Both the position numbers and the translations under genes were made by a program. DNA of 64,000 bases from Prorocentrum cordatum (lineage: Eukaryota > Sar > Dinophyceae > Prorocentrales > Prorocentraceae): contig CAUYUJ010014331.1 of the NCBI GenBank assembly GCA_963575745.1, positions 1 through 64,000 of the forward strand, read 5' to 3'. This document shows positions 19,140-29,850 of this stretch, piece after piece. Each line of letters starts with the position of its first letter. Positions within the stretch are counted from its first letter, which is position 1. Below the pieces are notes generated by a model. That model saw only the letters and a list, made by a program, of their open reading frames with translations. It was not told where the DNA came from and did not search any database.

Positions 19140-19620
19140 ATTGTGGCACAACTATGCTTGAATGATAGCAGCCGACTGTACTGCGTGTCGCGGATCGGCC
19201 ACACAGGAGGCTCTTGCAATTAGAGTGGTTGCGGACCCCCAGTCTTAAGCTGGACCCCGTCGACGGAAACTTGTTCAAGGTGCATTCCCCCAAACATGTA
19301 CATTGTGTTGGGGGTGGGTTCATAGCTTTCACAAGCTCTTTATCACTCCGATCTGGAGTTGTGATATTGCGGCGTCTGCAATTCGGTATTTCGTTCGTTT
19401 CCAATTTCGTACCTTGAAGGGCCCGCGTGACGGGAGCCCCACGGACACCACTCGTGGATATTTGTCCAGGGTTAATTCGGGTTTTTTGCTTACGGTCCTC
19501 TCATGGAAAGATAGGCTTGCCAGAGGTCACGGCACACTGTGATTAATATATTAACGCTACGTGTTTCACCATTTCATTTCATTGCATTCCATTACATTAC
19601 ATCACATGTTATTTCTCGTC
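19140..19620. other. Unassigned, possible LINE tail
   Basis: Less GC-rich. No complete frame and no repeats apart from TTCATTTCATTG-like runs near 19570. Confidence 0.35.
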
Positions 19621-20000
19621 ACTCCTCCTCCTCCTCCTCCTCCTCCTCCTCCTCCTCCTCCTCCTCCTCCTCCTCTTCCTCCTCCTCCTCCTCCTCCTCC
19701 TCCTCACTCCTTCTCCTCATCCTCTCTCCTCCCTCCTCTTCCTCCTCCCTCCTCCTCCCTCCCTCCCACCTCCTCTCCCTCCATCCCCTCCTCCCCCCAT
19801 CCTCCCTTCTCCATCCTCCCTCCTCACTCCTCCTCACTCCTCCTCCTTCTCAGTCCTTCTCCTCCTCCTCCTCGCTCTCCTCCTTTCACCTCCTTCCTCG
19901 CTCTTCACTCCTACGCACTCCTCCTCCTCCTCCTCCTCCTTCTCCTCCTCCTCCTTTTCCTCCTCCTCCTCCTCGCTCCTCCTGCCTGCCTGCATCCCTC
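19621..20000. repeat. (TCC)n pyrimidine tract
   Basis: Pure TCC triplets to about 19704, then imperfect TCC, CTT and CCCT runs. Confidence 0.9.
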
Positions 20001-20401
20001 CTCCATCCCCCCTTCATCCCCAGAAGTTCGACGGACTGTTTCGCCTTCAGTCCGCGGACATTAGGGGTCTCGGTTCTTTTCCCAGGGGACAGGTTACCGA
20101 CCCGGATCAGTTTTAGATCGCCCGGGGCCCGAAAACAGCCCCCATCAGGCAATCTGCTCGAAGTCCAGGTTTCCCTCCCCCCCGCCCGCCGCTGGACCTC
20201 CTTCCTTCTCCCTGGCGCTTGCAGCACGGGTGCGGTCCCCACTGCCCCCCTCGCACGGCGGCCACGATCTAGCTGCGTAGGACGGCGGGGGGGGGCGCCC
20301 ATGCGGGAAGCGATGATGACGACGAGTGGAAGGAGGGGGGAAGTATGAGGGGGGAAGGAAGAGGGCGAGGAGAAGGAAGACGAGTGGAATGAGGGCGGAA
20401 G
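20001..20401. other. Unassigned stretch
   Basis: No gene or repeat recognised. Purine-rich from about 20328. Confidence 0.35.
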
Positions 20402-20545
20402 CAGGAGGAGGAGGAGGAGGAGGAGGAGGAAGAGGAGGAGGAGGGGGAGGGGGTGGTGGCGCAGGAGGTGCCGCCAGGGGAGGGGCCCCAGCGCAGATCC
20501 AAGAAATCCGCGCGGACCGCCGAATGTTTATGTCTGTGCCGTTTC
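20402..20545. repeat. GGA tract and right half of element B
   Basis: GGA triplets to about 20447. Then GTGCCGCCAGGGGAGGGG and a B right arm: AGATCCAAGAAATCCGCGCG, GACCGCCGAATGTTTATG, CTGTGCCG. Confidence 0.65.
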
Positions 20546-20692
20546 CTCTTCCTCTACTACTACGCGCCATGCCCCACTATAAGCCTCGGCAGGGGGACAG
20601 CGCGGACAGAAGGGGACCTCGCGGGGGGGATCACCTCACAGGGATAGCGTTCTCTTCGGAGGCCGGTGTTGCACGCTACCTTTCCAACGCCA

Positions 20693-21050
20693 ACCGTAGA
20701 TGGGGTCAGTGGACCACGCGGCATCGCCGATGCGTCGGCGATGCGGCTCGATGTGTAGCCCGATTTCCTCCGCGCCGACGGCGCCAGCGCACCTCCGACG
20801 GCACCGAATCATCGCTGATGCGTCGGCGATGCGGCTCGATGTGGAGCCCGACTTCCTCCGCGCCGACGACGCCAGCGCATCGCCGACGCCGGCGACGCAT
20901 CCCCGAAGCATCTGCGATGAGGGCTCAAGGTGGAGCCCAGAGCCCGGTTTCCTTCGCGCAGACGGCGCCAGCGCTCGCCGACGCATCGCCGCCGACGCAT
21001 CGCCGATGCATTCGGCGATGCGTCGTCGATCCTGCGCGATACTGCGACCC
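20693..21050 (+). repeat. TIR element A, three tandem internal units
   Basis: Three diverged units of about 115 bp carry GATGCGTCGGCGATGCGGCT, CGATGTGGAGCCCGA and CCTCCGCGCCGACG. Followed at once by element B. Confidence 0.65.
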
Positions 21051-21062
21051 TTTCTTGGGGAG

Positions 21063-21288
21063 CAAACAATGGCACGAACATGAGCGTTCGGAGTGCCGCG
21101 CTGATTTCTCGGATCGGCGCTGAACCACCCTTCCTTGTCGCTGGGAGCCCGCCAGGGGCGTCGCCAGAGGCGCCGTCAGGGGGGGCCCCAGCGCCGATCC
21201 GACAAATGTTCTGTCCGCGCCCCGCGCCACGTCTGCGCCGAAAGTTCATGCGTACATCAATGTTTGTTCCCTCATCTGGGAGTTCTCT
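21063..21288. mobile_element. TIR element B, complete copy
   Basis: The left arm runs from ACAATGGCACGAACATGAGC through CGGAGTGCCGCGCTG to GATTTCTCGGATCGGCGCTG. The right arm is the inverse: CCCCAGCGCCGATCCGACAA, then, after CGAAAGTTCATGCGTACATC, AATGTTTGTTCC. The core is GGGGCGTCGCCAGAGGCGCC. No open frame of its own. Confidence 0.65.
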
Positions 21289-21421
21289 GCCACTCGGCAC
21301 CCGAGCCGGCCCCAAAAGAGCCTGGCTCCCGGCGGCCCCGTCCACGCCCTCTTTGTTTTTCGTTGTCGCGGGCCGAAAGCCGCCACCTCCGCGGCCTCCC
21401 GCCCACACGCGCCCCGGCCTC

Positions 21422-22321
21422 CTCGACATGTTCCTGCAGGCGCAAGGTGTCCGACCAGGATATACCACGGTACTCCAAGAGCTCAATCTGGGACAAACAG
21501 CAACAGTGAGGATTGACGTCGCTAGCAGACCCTTCAGCCTTGAGCGAGGCACCAAGCAAGGCGACCCGCTGAGCTCTCTGCTCTTCAACGCGGTCCCTCA
21601 ACACATCCTCGCCCCGCTGGTCACCGCATGGGAGAACAAGGGCACGGGCTTCCAATTTGGACATGCCCCCTCCTGCGTACTCACCAACCCTGCGCTTCGC
21701 CGACGACGTGCTCCTGACCAGTCCAGCTCTCCCACGCCTCACAACGGTGCTCAATAAGATTGCCCTGGCGGTGCAATTGCACGGACTCGAGGCTGCACCC
21801 GAACACGACTAAGGTTCTGTGCAACCTCACACGACGCACTGGGAGGGCGAGCTCGCGCACCGCGCGTGTCCACGACATGGACATCGAAATCCTCCCGCAC
21901 GACGGCAGCATTGAGCACATCGTTCGGATGAGAAGTTTTCACAGCTCAATGGAAGCGACGATCAACAACCGCACGACAGCCGCGCGGCCCACGCTTAGCT
22001 CGCACAAGTACGAGTTGACCAACAAGCACCACCCGCTGGCCTCCCGTCTCCGGCTCTTCCACAGCACAGTCACCCGAGCAGCGCTGTATAGTGCAGAGAC
22101 GTGGGCGCTCACGGAACCCTTACCGCCAGCATCCAAAACTAACGACACCACGGAGGCGAATCCAAAAGGTGGGACGACGACCTGAACACTTTCTTCGCAA
22201 GCGACGTCCCAACCTGCACCCGCCACCTGCAACGACCTGTGGAAAAGGACGACCCATCGACTTAAGTTGGTTAGTAACGGCTCCAGACCCGCTCGCCTGG
22301 TCAGAACTCGAGGACGACTAG
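21422..22321 (+). pseudogene. LINE reverse transcriptase, 3-prime fragment
   Basis: Non-LTR retrotransposon reverse transcriptase in pieces. Frame 2 carries GYTTVLQELNLGQTATVRID and motif B GTKQGDPLSSLLFNAV. The catalytic FADDVLL (21696-21716) lies in frame 3. Thumb and C-terminal sequence follow in frame 1 (TKVLCNLTRRTG, HKYELTNKHHPLASRLRLF, ALYSAETWALTE), and the last part (RPIDLSWLV to WSELEDD, about 22250-22320) is in frame 2. At least three frameshifts make it non-functional. The fingers, endonuclease and ORF1 are absent, so it is 5-prime truncated as is usual for LINE copies. Motifs B and C are intact. Confidence 0.85.
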
Positions 22322-22689
22322 CAATCCGACGGCAGACAACACGCGGTGCCATTCACACAAAGCACACTCCAGGAAACGGCGGCTCTCTGACAACCGGGTC
22401 GTCGGCGGCCACATCTAGGACAGGACTCTGTCCTCCTTTCTTCTTCTTACTTCCCGAAGCTCTATATGCATGTATATAAACATCTGCATATATACATATA
22501 TATATACATATATACATGGTTCGCGCGGCACGGCGTACATATGATTCCTGAGGCCACGGCCTCCTCCACTTGGTCTTAGATAGGCCAGGCCAGCTGTCCG
22601 CACTGGTGGTCGTTAGCTCGCTTGCTCGCTTGCCTGGCGCCCCGCACGGGCAACGATAGGATGAAGAAGGCTCGGAGGGGGGACGCATC
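22322..22689. other. Spacer with short TA/CATA microsatellite
   Basis: 22480-22518 holds a TATACATATATA run. The rest is unassigned and may include the LINE 3-prime UTR. Confidence 0.4.
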
Positions 22690-22795
22690 GACCCCCACTT
22701 GCCCCCTGGCTGGGCCTTTCCTGGACCCGCGAGCTGTATGCACGCCTTCCTGGTCAAGCCAGCAGTAGATACGTATAGATCTCGTCGCCCAGCAT
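22690..22795. repeat. Fold-back H, deleted copy
   Basis: GAGCTGTATGCACGCC, TTCCTGGTCAAGCCAG and ATAGATCTCGTCGCCC match the loop-proximal part and outer end of the fold-back at 46062-46237. Confidence 0.55.
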
Positions 22796-22798
22796 TGA

Positions 22799-23060
22799 AC
22801 GCTGGCCGCCCGAGCTGCCGGGTCGGCCCCCGCCCCCGCCCCAGCTCCTGCCGCCGCTGCCGTTGCCGCAGCCCCAGCCGAGGCGATCTCCCTCCGAGGG
22901 CGCCGGTGCCACCTATGCGGTAGCAGATCATGGGAGCTGCGTGCGTCTTCGAAACTTAGTCTTTAGAGCGGCATTCGATAAGAAAGACTAGCGTCGGTTA
23001 GCGTCGACTCGCAGGAACCAACAAGATGACATTGAAGGCCCCCATGAGTTGCCATAGAAA
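22799..23060 (+). repeat. Dispersed GC-rich repeat O, copy 1
   Basis: Matches 29589-29850 for about 260 bp: GGCCGCCCGAGCTGCCGGGT, CGTTGCCGCAGCCCC, GGGCGCCGGTGCCACCT and, after a spacer, GCGTCGACTCGCAGGA with CCCCCATGAGTTGCC. The middle (GTAGCAGATCATGGGAGC) also matches 7347 and 47458. No conserved frame. Confidence 0.65.
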
Positions 23061-23828
23061 CACCTGCGCCCCGCTGTGGGCCACCGCGTCGGCCCTACGC
23101 ACGAGGCACCTTGCCGCCTACCTCTGGCCCTGCACGGCCTGCGCTCCACGAGCTGGCTGCTTTGGCACTTGCGTGATCTCTGCGGCCTCTTCAGCTCGAT
23201 GTGGCAGCCCTTCTTCGCTTCGTCGACGACGTCCTCATCCTGGGCCTCAGGCACGGCCTGGCGCAGCAGGGCGAGGACCTCTCGCCGCCTGGCCCCCCCC
23301 CGCTGCGCTCAACGGTGCCTCCTTGGGCACCGCCGCCGCCGCTGGGGGCCCGCCTGCGCGGCCCGCCTGTGCGGAGCGGCGCCCGAGGACCGTGACGGCC
23401 AGGTCCGCCAGTCGCCGCCAGTCGGTTGGGATGCTGCAGACCGCGCAGCTGCAGCCGCCGCGCCAGCGCCCCGCCGTGAGGCAGGGCTCCGGCCCGCTGC
23501 GAAGTCCGCGCGGGCAGGGGCGCCCGGGCTCGCAGTGGTCGGGAGGAGGCAGCGGCATGGTTGCACCTGCGGGTAGGTTCGTGTCGTGTCGACCCGTCGG
23601 CGACCCCGCCGCGGGCGTGCAAGGTTGGAAGCCGCCAGCGGCCCAGAACCGACCGATATGGAACGGTCTGGCACCCAGAGAGCCGCCGATCGTTCCAGGC
23701 TGAATGACCCACGCCGTGTCAGAAACCAAGTTGCAGGTCGTTGCGACACGAACCCGCCGTATCCCCATCCCCGCTGGGCCATGGGCCATGGTACCTCAGC
23801 TCCAGCAGCCAACCCTCTTAGGTGAGTA
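23061..23828. other. Unassigned GC-rich stretch
   Basis: Open on both strands with no recognised product. The plus-strand RFVDDVLIL near 23215 lacks any neighbouring transcriptase motifs. Confidence 0.35.
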
Positions 23829-23895
23829 TGGGCCGCGCGAAACCCGAGGAAAAAGCATTTATCCCCACTCAGGTGGATAAGTCGGCCAGTGTCCA
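23829..23895 (+). repeat. Dispersed repeat T, copy 2
   Basis: CGCGAAACCCGAGG, TTATCCCCACTCAGGTGGAT and TCGGCCAGTG match 63655-63745. Confidence 0.55.
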
Positions 23896-23929
23896 ACAGG
23901 GACAACTCGAATGATACTCGAGGGCGATG

Positions 23930-24200
23930 AGGAGTGAAAGGAGGAAGAGAAGGACGAGAGGGTTGAGCAGTTGGAGGAGGATGTTTGGGAGGGGGGAGAT
24001 GATGAATATGGGAGTAAAAGGAGTTGGCGGGCTAGGAATAGGATGAGAAGGCAGCGGAGCTGCAGGAGGAGGAAGAGCAGGAGGAATAGAAATGAGTTAA
24101 CAGGGTTTGAGGAGGAGGAGGAGGAGGGATGGGTGGGAGGGCAGCGAAGAGGAGGGTCAGCAAGAGGTGGAGGATAGGAAGTAACGGCAGCAGTACGGAG
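23930..24200. repeat. Degenerate purine-rich tract
   Basis: GGA, GAA and AGG triplets with many interruptions. GGAGGAGGAGGAGG is clear only at 24111-24127. Confidence 0.6.
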
Positions 24201-24288
24201 GGGGAGATTCCTCCGCATCTTCCCTTTCGTTTTCCTCCCCTGCCCCCTCTCCTCCCTCCCCCCGTCTACCCCCTGGCCCTCCCCCCCC

Positions 24289-24289
<1 letters not shown>

Positions 24290-24356
<67 letters not shown>

Positions 24357-24436
24357 CACGCACACACGCACACACCACACAACACACCACACACAACACA
24401 CACCTACACACAGAGAGACACACACACACCACGGCC
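24290..24436. repeat. (CA)n microsatellite
   Basis: About 60 bp of pure CA followed by diverged ACACACGC and CACAACAC units. Preceded by a pyrimidine-rich run. Confidence 0.95.
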
Positions 24437-24534
24437 CCTCCTGTTCGTCTCCATCCCTTTCCCCTTCCCACCTCTTCTCTTCCCCTTTCTCTTCTCCCCC
24501 CTGTTCCCTCCTGCACTGTTCTCGTTTTGATGTT

Positions 24535-24627
24535 GGATCACTTTCGGGGATCACCCGTGCAAGTTGGAAGGATACAGAGAAATTTAGCATGGCCTTTGCT
24601 CAAGGATGACAGGCGCACAACGAGAAG
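24535..24627 (+). ncRNA. Diverged U6 snRNA-like sequence
   Basis: Aligns with 18091-18180 from the 5-prime stem (GGATCACTTTCGGGGATCAC) through AAGTTGGAAGGATACAGAG and TTTAGCATGGCCTTTGCTCA to GGATGACAGGCGCACAACGA. The ACAGAGA box (24574-24580) is kept, but there are many changes elsewhere and the 3-prime stem is lost. No flanking direct repeat is evident. Most likely a pseudogene. Confidence 0.75.
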
Positions 24628-25399
24628 TCCCCCTGGGTATTCGCGGGTTCGCGGGTGCTCGTCACACTCCAGTGCAAATTCGGAGCCGCATCTTGACGGA
24701 GTTCTGTGTGGGAGGTGGCTCAGATTACTCTCCTTCGTGATCATTGTCACCCACCGCCCACCCACCCTCTGGGCGGTCGGATCCATCCCAACAGCAAGCC
24801 CCACAGCCCTCAACATTCAAGCTTCTCCATCCCAATAGCAGCTCTCCAGGTCGGCTCATGAGGGCTCCAGCACCCCCGCGCTGCCCTCTTGGGGCTGGTC
24901 CGGTTGGACCGACATTCCGCGCCTGTCAGCTACGCGTTGGGCATAGGATTGACCCTTCGCCAGCGTGATTCTTGACACGGGCTCACGAGTGTCCCCCAGC
25001 GCTTCGGCGCAGGCAAGATGGGTGGGTCGCCCAGGGGCGGCCATGACACGCATTCCTTCGGGAGCCTCGTCGAAGACATGAGCGACAGGGGCCCCATCGA
25101 CATGCAGTGCTGCCCCCTGGGCTCTCCGCCCCTGGTGCAGACGCCGAGCGCTGGTACGTGCGCTCAGACCTGGCCCCCCCCGCGGACCCCAAACATCGCG
25201 CACAGAACGCCACTCGTTGCCCCCCGGGCCACTTCTCTGCCATACACCCTGGACCCCTCTTTGGAGGCCAGCTTCTCATCACAAACAGCGAGGATACCCG
25301 TGTTGCGTGGAGTTCGAGCCTTCCCCGCCGCCCCCTCGGGGATGGGCGTGGGCGCGGGCGGAGGTGGGTCGGAGGAGCAGGGGGCGTGGAGGTGGAGTT
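24628..25399. other. Unassigned; possible minus-strand coding remnant
   Basis: A minus-strand frame (25203-24856) reads APEGMRVMAAPGRPTHLACA, then EALGDTREPVSRITLAKGQS, not low-complexity but unrecognised. No other features. Confidence 0.3.
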
Positions 25400-25860
25400 A
25401 GGGGGAGTGGGAGGAGGAGGAGGAGGAGGAGGAGGAGGCGGAGGAGGGGTAGGAGGAGGGGGAGGAGGAGAGGAGGAGGAGGAGGACGAGGAGGAGGACG
25501 AGGAGGAGAAGAGAGGAGAGACGAGAAAGGAGAGAGGAGAGAGGAGAGAGGAGAGAGAGAGAGAGGATGAGAGAGAGAGAAGAGAGGGAGGAGAGGAGGA
25601 GAGGAGAGGAGGAGGAGGAGGAGGTAGGAGGAGGAGGAGGAGGAGGAGGAGCGGCGGCGGCGGCGGCGGCGGCGGCGGAGGAGGCGGAGGCGGAGGCGAA
25701 GACGGAGGCGGAGGCGGAGGCGGAGGCGGAGGCGGAGGCGGAGGCGGAGGCGGAGGAGGAGGAGGAGGACGAGGAGGAGGAGAGAGGAGAGAGGAGAGAG
25801 GAGAGAGGAGAGAGGAGAGAGGAGAGAGGAAAGGAGGAGGAGGAGGAGGAGGAGGAGCCC
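25400..25860. repeat. Composite GGA, GAGAGG, GCG and GCGGAG tract
   Basis: GGA triplets, GAGAGAGA, a (GCG)n run at 25651-25677, GGCGGA hexamers to about 25757, then GAGAGGAGAG units. Polypurine except for the GCG part. Confidence 0.9.
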
Positions 25861-25954
25861 CGCCGCTGATGTTTACCCAACGTCACATCTATCCTGGCGA
25901 AGGACCCGACCATATGCAGTTGTGGGCCCCGCAATTGTGAATCTCTTCCTCTGT

Positions 25955-26640
25955 GAAACTCCCTACGGAGCCACGAAGCGCTGCACTGGGTGGGGGGGGG
26001 GCGCATGCGGGCGGAGCTCCCGATGGGGCCACGAAACGTGCGACGAGTTTGCCAGGATGGGCGTCGGGCGCATGCGGACTCTGCCACTGGGGCCCTCGGT
26101 GGAGCTCCCTATTGGGCCACGAACCGTGTGAGGGGTGTGCCGAAATGGGCGTCGGGCGCATGCGGACCCTGCCGCTGGGGCCCTCGGTGGAGCTCCTTAT
26201 GGGGCCACGAACCGTGTGAGGGGTGTGCCGACATGGGCGTCGGGCGCATGCTGGCCCTTCCGCTGGTGCCCTCGGCGGAGCTCCCCATGGGGCCACGAAC
26301 CGTGTGAGGGGTGTGCCAACATGGGCGTCGGGCGCATGCGGACCCTGTCGCTGGGGCCCTCGGTGGAGCTCCCTATGGGGCCACGAACCGTGTGAGGGGT
26401 GTGCCGACATGGGCGTCAGGCGCATGCGGACCCTGCCGCTGGGGCCCTCGGTGGAGCTCCCTATGGGGCCACGAACCGTGTGAGGGGTGTGCCGAAATGG
26501 GCGTCGGGCGCATGCGGACCCTGCCGCTGAGGCCCTCGGTGGAGCTCCCTATGGGGCCACGAACCGTGTGAGGGGTGCTCCGAAATGGGCGTCGGGCGCA
26601 TGGAGCTCCCTATGGGGCCACGAACCGTGTGAGGGGTGTG
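25955..26640 (+). repeat. 88-bp tandem array
   Basis: GGGCCACGAACCGTGTGAGG recurs at 26114, 26202, 26290, 26378, 26466 and 26554, exactly 88 bp apart, with a first diverged unit at 26026 and partial units about 60 bp away at each end. Because 88 is not a multiple of 3, the reading frame rotates; ORFs of 86 residues are artefacts. Confidence 0.95.
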
Positions 26641-26657
26641 GTAAGGATGATGACGAC

Positions 26658-26694
<37 letters not shown>

Positions 26695-26719
26695 CTGATG
26701 ATGATGATGATGATGATGC

Positions 26720-26760
<41 letters not shown>

Positions 26761-26869
26761 CTGATGATGATGATGCTGATGCTGATGCTGATGCTGAGGC
26801 TGAGGCTGAGGCTGAGGCTGAGGCTGAGGCTGATGCTGCTGCTGCTGCTGATGATGGTGATGGTGATGG

Positions 26870-26931
<62 letters not shown>

Positions 26932-26932
26932 C

Positions 26933-27004
<72 letters not shown>

Positions 27005-27010
27005 CGATGA
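26641..27010. repeat. (GAT)n array with GCT variants
   Basis: Nearly pure GAT triplets, with GCTGAG/GCTGAT hexamers at about 26770-26835. Confidence 0.95.
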
Positions 27011-27435
27011 GAGGAGGGAGGGGGAGTGGAAGGGAGGAGGGGGAGGGGGCAGCGGGAGTGACGAACGCGGGGCGCTGCCTCTTCAAAACGAGGGCCCAAC
27101 AACACAGGTCGGTTGTGGAAAAATGAGTAGTGCCCCCCCTGGTCCATACCTGATGGCGGCGGGCCAGGCCCCATGCCGGGAGTCCAGCAGCCGGTCATGT
27201 GCGGGTCCTCCGCCACACGGGGGCCCTTGGCGGCAGGCGCGGCCGCCGTCGTCGTCGTGGCTTGAGGCTCGAGTTTGTTGCGCGTTGTCAGTCCTCTGCA
27301 TGGGGGCTCTGGAGGCGTGGTCGTGACGGTCGTCGCCGTCGTAGTCGTGGCCGTGGGGGTCGTTGTGGTGACGGTCGTCGCGGTGGCGGTGGTGGTGGTC
27401 GCCGTCGTCGGTGGTGTCATCGTTGTCGGAGGAGG
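27011..27435. repeat. Purine spacer and degenerate CGT/GGT triplets
   Basis: 27011-27060 is purine-rich and 27061-27235 unassigned. 27236-27435 is GTCGTC and GGTGGT triplets. Confidence 0.55.
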
Positions 27436-28870
27436 GGCACGAGAAGCAGTGGTTTGTTTGGAGATGGTCTAGAGAGGGTTGTCCAGGGTCAGCGATAGCG
27501 GGGAACCGGGGGACTGGCTCGGGGGGGAAGCATCGAGCTTGAATCGGCGATGCATCTTCCTTAGATCGGTGATGGGCCCTCTGAAGTGACCCCATCCCTC
27601 CCTGAGCACATTTCCCCCAGAGCAGGGGCCTCCGAGCCCACACGGGGGAGCCTGGCCGGCAGGGCACTGGAGGCCGTGAGGCCGGCGGCGCTCGACAGAA
27701 GCGCACAATATTCCTCCCCTCCTCCTCCCTCTGCCTGCTCTCCTCTTCCTCCTCCCTCTGCCTGCTCTCCTCTTCCTCCTCCCTCTTCCTCCTCCCTCCT
27801 CCCTCCTCCCTCTTCCTCCTCTTCCTCCTCCCTCCTCCCGGGGCGCGGGGTGACACTTGGCCAGTCCAGGCCGGCAGGCCCGTGGCCGTCCCAGCCGCGT
27901 GGCCGATGGCTCGTAAAGTGGCGCTTGCCCTGGGCTCGGCCTCCGAGGGTGGAAGCCGGCGTGTCGCCCTATCTGGGGGATGCCAGCCCTTCGATTTTTC
28001 GAGGGCTGATTGCGCACTCTTCTGCCCACGCGTCCTGCTGGATGCTCGGCTCAGTGGTGGATTTGACCACGCTCGCAATTCACGGTTTTACGCGGTGCGA
28101 TTCCCCTCCCCTCCGTCCTCCTCTTCCTCCTCCCTCCTCCCTGGCGTCGTGTCGCTTTGGCAGTGTCGGCCGGCTGGACGGCGAGTCCGCTCGAGCCCCC
28201 ACGGAGCCGCTCGGTGCGAGCGCGCAGTCCCCCTTTCCTCCTCTCGTCCCTCCCTCTCCCCCCTTCTCCTCCCTAGTTGGCAGCTCGTGCCTCTGCCTGC
28301 GTGGGCTTGGCGCGCTGATGGTTGGCAGCCGCTGCCGGCCGACCCTTAGCTGCATTGTCAGCTGTGGCTCGCCCTCCAGCCGCTGCTGAGCAGCGCGCGC
28401 CGACCTTGGCATGTGGCGCCCGCCTATCTCATGATGTCTATGTGGGCGAGTGCTTGCGCACAACATTTCGCTATCTGTCCGTCGCCCTCTTCTCTTGCTC
28501 TTTAGTGTGCTTCTCCCCCTCTCGCCCTCCCACTGCCTGCGTTGGGCACCAGTGCGAGTCCCGCTGGCTGGAGCCAGCTAAGTACGCACGCGCGAGTTTC
28601 CCGCGTCGGACTCAAGAATTTCGGCCGCGCCCGAAGGACAGGCTGCTCGCATATCGCTGGTCTGCCTGCATTGCCTGGCATTGCCCTGCATGCGGTCAGC
28701 GTCTTAGTCGTTCTCCTCCTCCTCCTCGTTTTCCTCCTCCTCCTCCCGGAACGCGGTGGCATGTGCCCGGCCAGCCATTTCCGAGCCGCTATAGTGCTAC
28801 AGAGCGGTTCGAGCCCATGTTCGCGCGTTTTGCTTGGGGGCGGCTGCGGTTCGTTGATGGGTGAGGCTAT
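27436..28870. other. Mostly unassigned; CCT tracts and an inverted N fragment
   Basis: 27523-27578 is the reverse complement of the end of repeat N (48562-48622; GCTTGAATCGGCGATGCATC). 27712-27840 is TCCTCCCTC and CTGCTCTCC pyrimidine repeats, with smaller CCT runs near 28090-28140 and 28710-28745. No gene seen. Confidence 0.5.
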
Positions 28871-29204
28871 AGCCCGTATGAGGGGAAGCGGATTCGACAG
28901 AAGTTGTTGGGCGCTTGCGCGTGGGAAAAAAAACCAACAAAAAAAACGCTCACCCTGAGTTGTTCAGAGGGGGTTGTTCGATGGGGCGGGGCGCCCGCAT
29001 CCCCGCGGAGTTGCTGGTGGGGTTGTCCAGCACGGGTTGCTGTAGCGAGAGTGTTCGTGCGTCTTGCGCGCAGGATTTCGCAGGTCGCGGGCGCTCGGAA
29101 AAATAGCTTGTCTTCGCATATCCCCAACGGACCATCAACGAACGACGCCCAGGGGAGTTGCTCTCATCGGGAAAGCGTGCCATCATCGGGATACCTCGGG
29201 GAGC
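28871..29204. other. Unassigned stretch
   Basis: Includes an A-rich run (28925-28949). No recognisable gene. Confidence 0.35.
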
Positions 29205-29241
29205 CACGACGACGACGACGACGTCGACGACGACGTCGACA

Positions 29242-29274
<33 letters not shown>

Positions 29275-29342
29275 CCGACGACGACGACGACGACGACGGC
29301 GGCGTCGGCGGCGGCGGCGGCGGCAGGGCGGCGTCGACGACC

Positions 29343-29400
<58 letters not shown>
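29205..29400. repeat. (CGA)n array
   Basis: CGA and CGG triplets. The polyThr, polyAsp and polyArg frames across it are artefacts. Confidence 0.9.
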
Positions 29401-29588
29401 CGAGCACGGGGGCGGCGGCGGCGACGCGCCCGAGGCTGCAGGGCCAAAGGGCTGCGGGGGCGTGCGGGGCAGCCGCAGGCACCGCGCGCCCGCGCGCCCA
29501 CGCGCCCACGCGCCTGCGCCTGCGTGCGGGGTACGGCTTCGGCAGCAGCTCGTGGAAGCGTCGTGTGCCCGCTGCTGCGTCTTCTGCC

Positions 29589-29850
29589 GCCGCTCCAGTC
29601 GGCCGCCCGATCTGCCGGGCTGGCCCCCGCCCCAGTTCCTGCTTCCGCTTCCGTTGCCGCAGCCCCCGCCGAAGCGCTCTCCCTCCCAGGGCAGCGGTAC
29701 CACCTGCTTATCCGCGAAATTTCGTTTTTGGGGGGTGCGCTGGTGTCTGGCAATCGATGGGAGGGCGCCGATTTGGTGTCGATCAGCGTCGGCCAGCGTC
29801 GATTCGCAAGAGCTAGCGAGATGGCATCGGAGGCCCCCACGGGCTGCCGC
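29589..29850 (+). repeat. Dispersed GC-rich repeat O, copy 2
   Basis: Pairs with 22799-23060: CGGCCGCCCGATCTGCCGGG, CGTTGCCGCAGCCCC, GGGCAGCGGTACCACCT, then AGCGTCGATTCGCAAGAGC. The sequence between the CGA array and this repeat is GC-rich and unassigned. Confidence 0.65.

Noticed and set aside
20693-21050. GATGCATCGCCGATG units as a CRISPR or iteron origin
   Set aside because: They are internal palindromes of a dispersed TIR family found at many sites, with no replication gene.
23201-23395. RFVDDVLIL as a reverse transcriptase catalytic box
   Set aside because: No neighbouring transcriptase motifs in any frame, and the same DNA is open on the minus strand.
24290-24436. Cys/Val-rich frames over the CA repeat
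   Set aside because: Dinucleotide repeat artefact.
26641-27010. Open frames of poly-Asp, poly-Met and poly-His
   Set aside because: Products of the GAT array in its six frames, with no non-repeat coding context.
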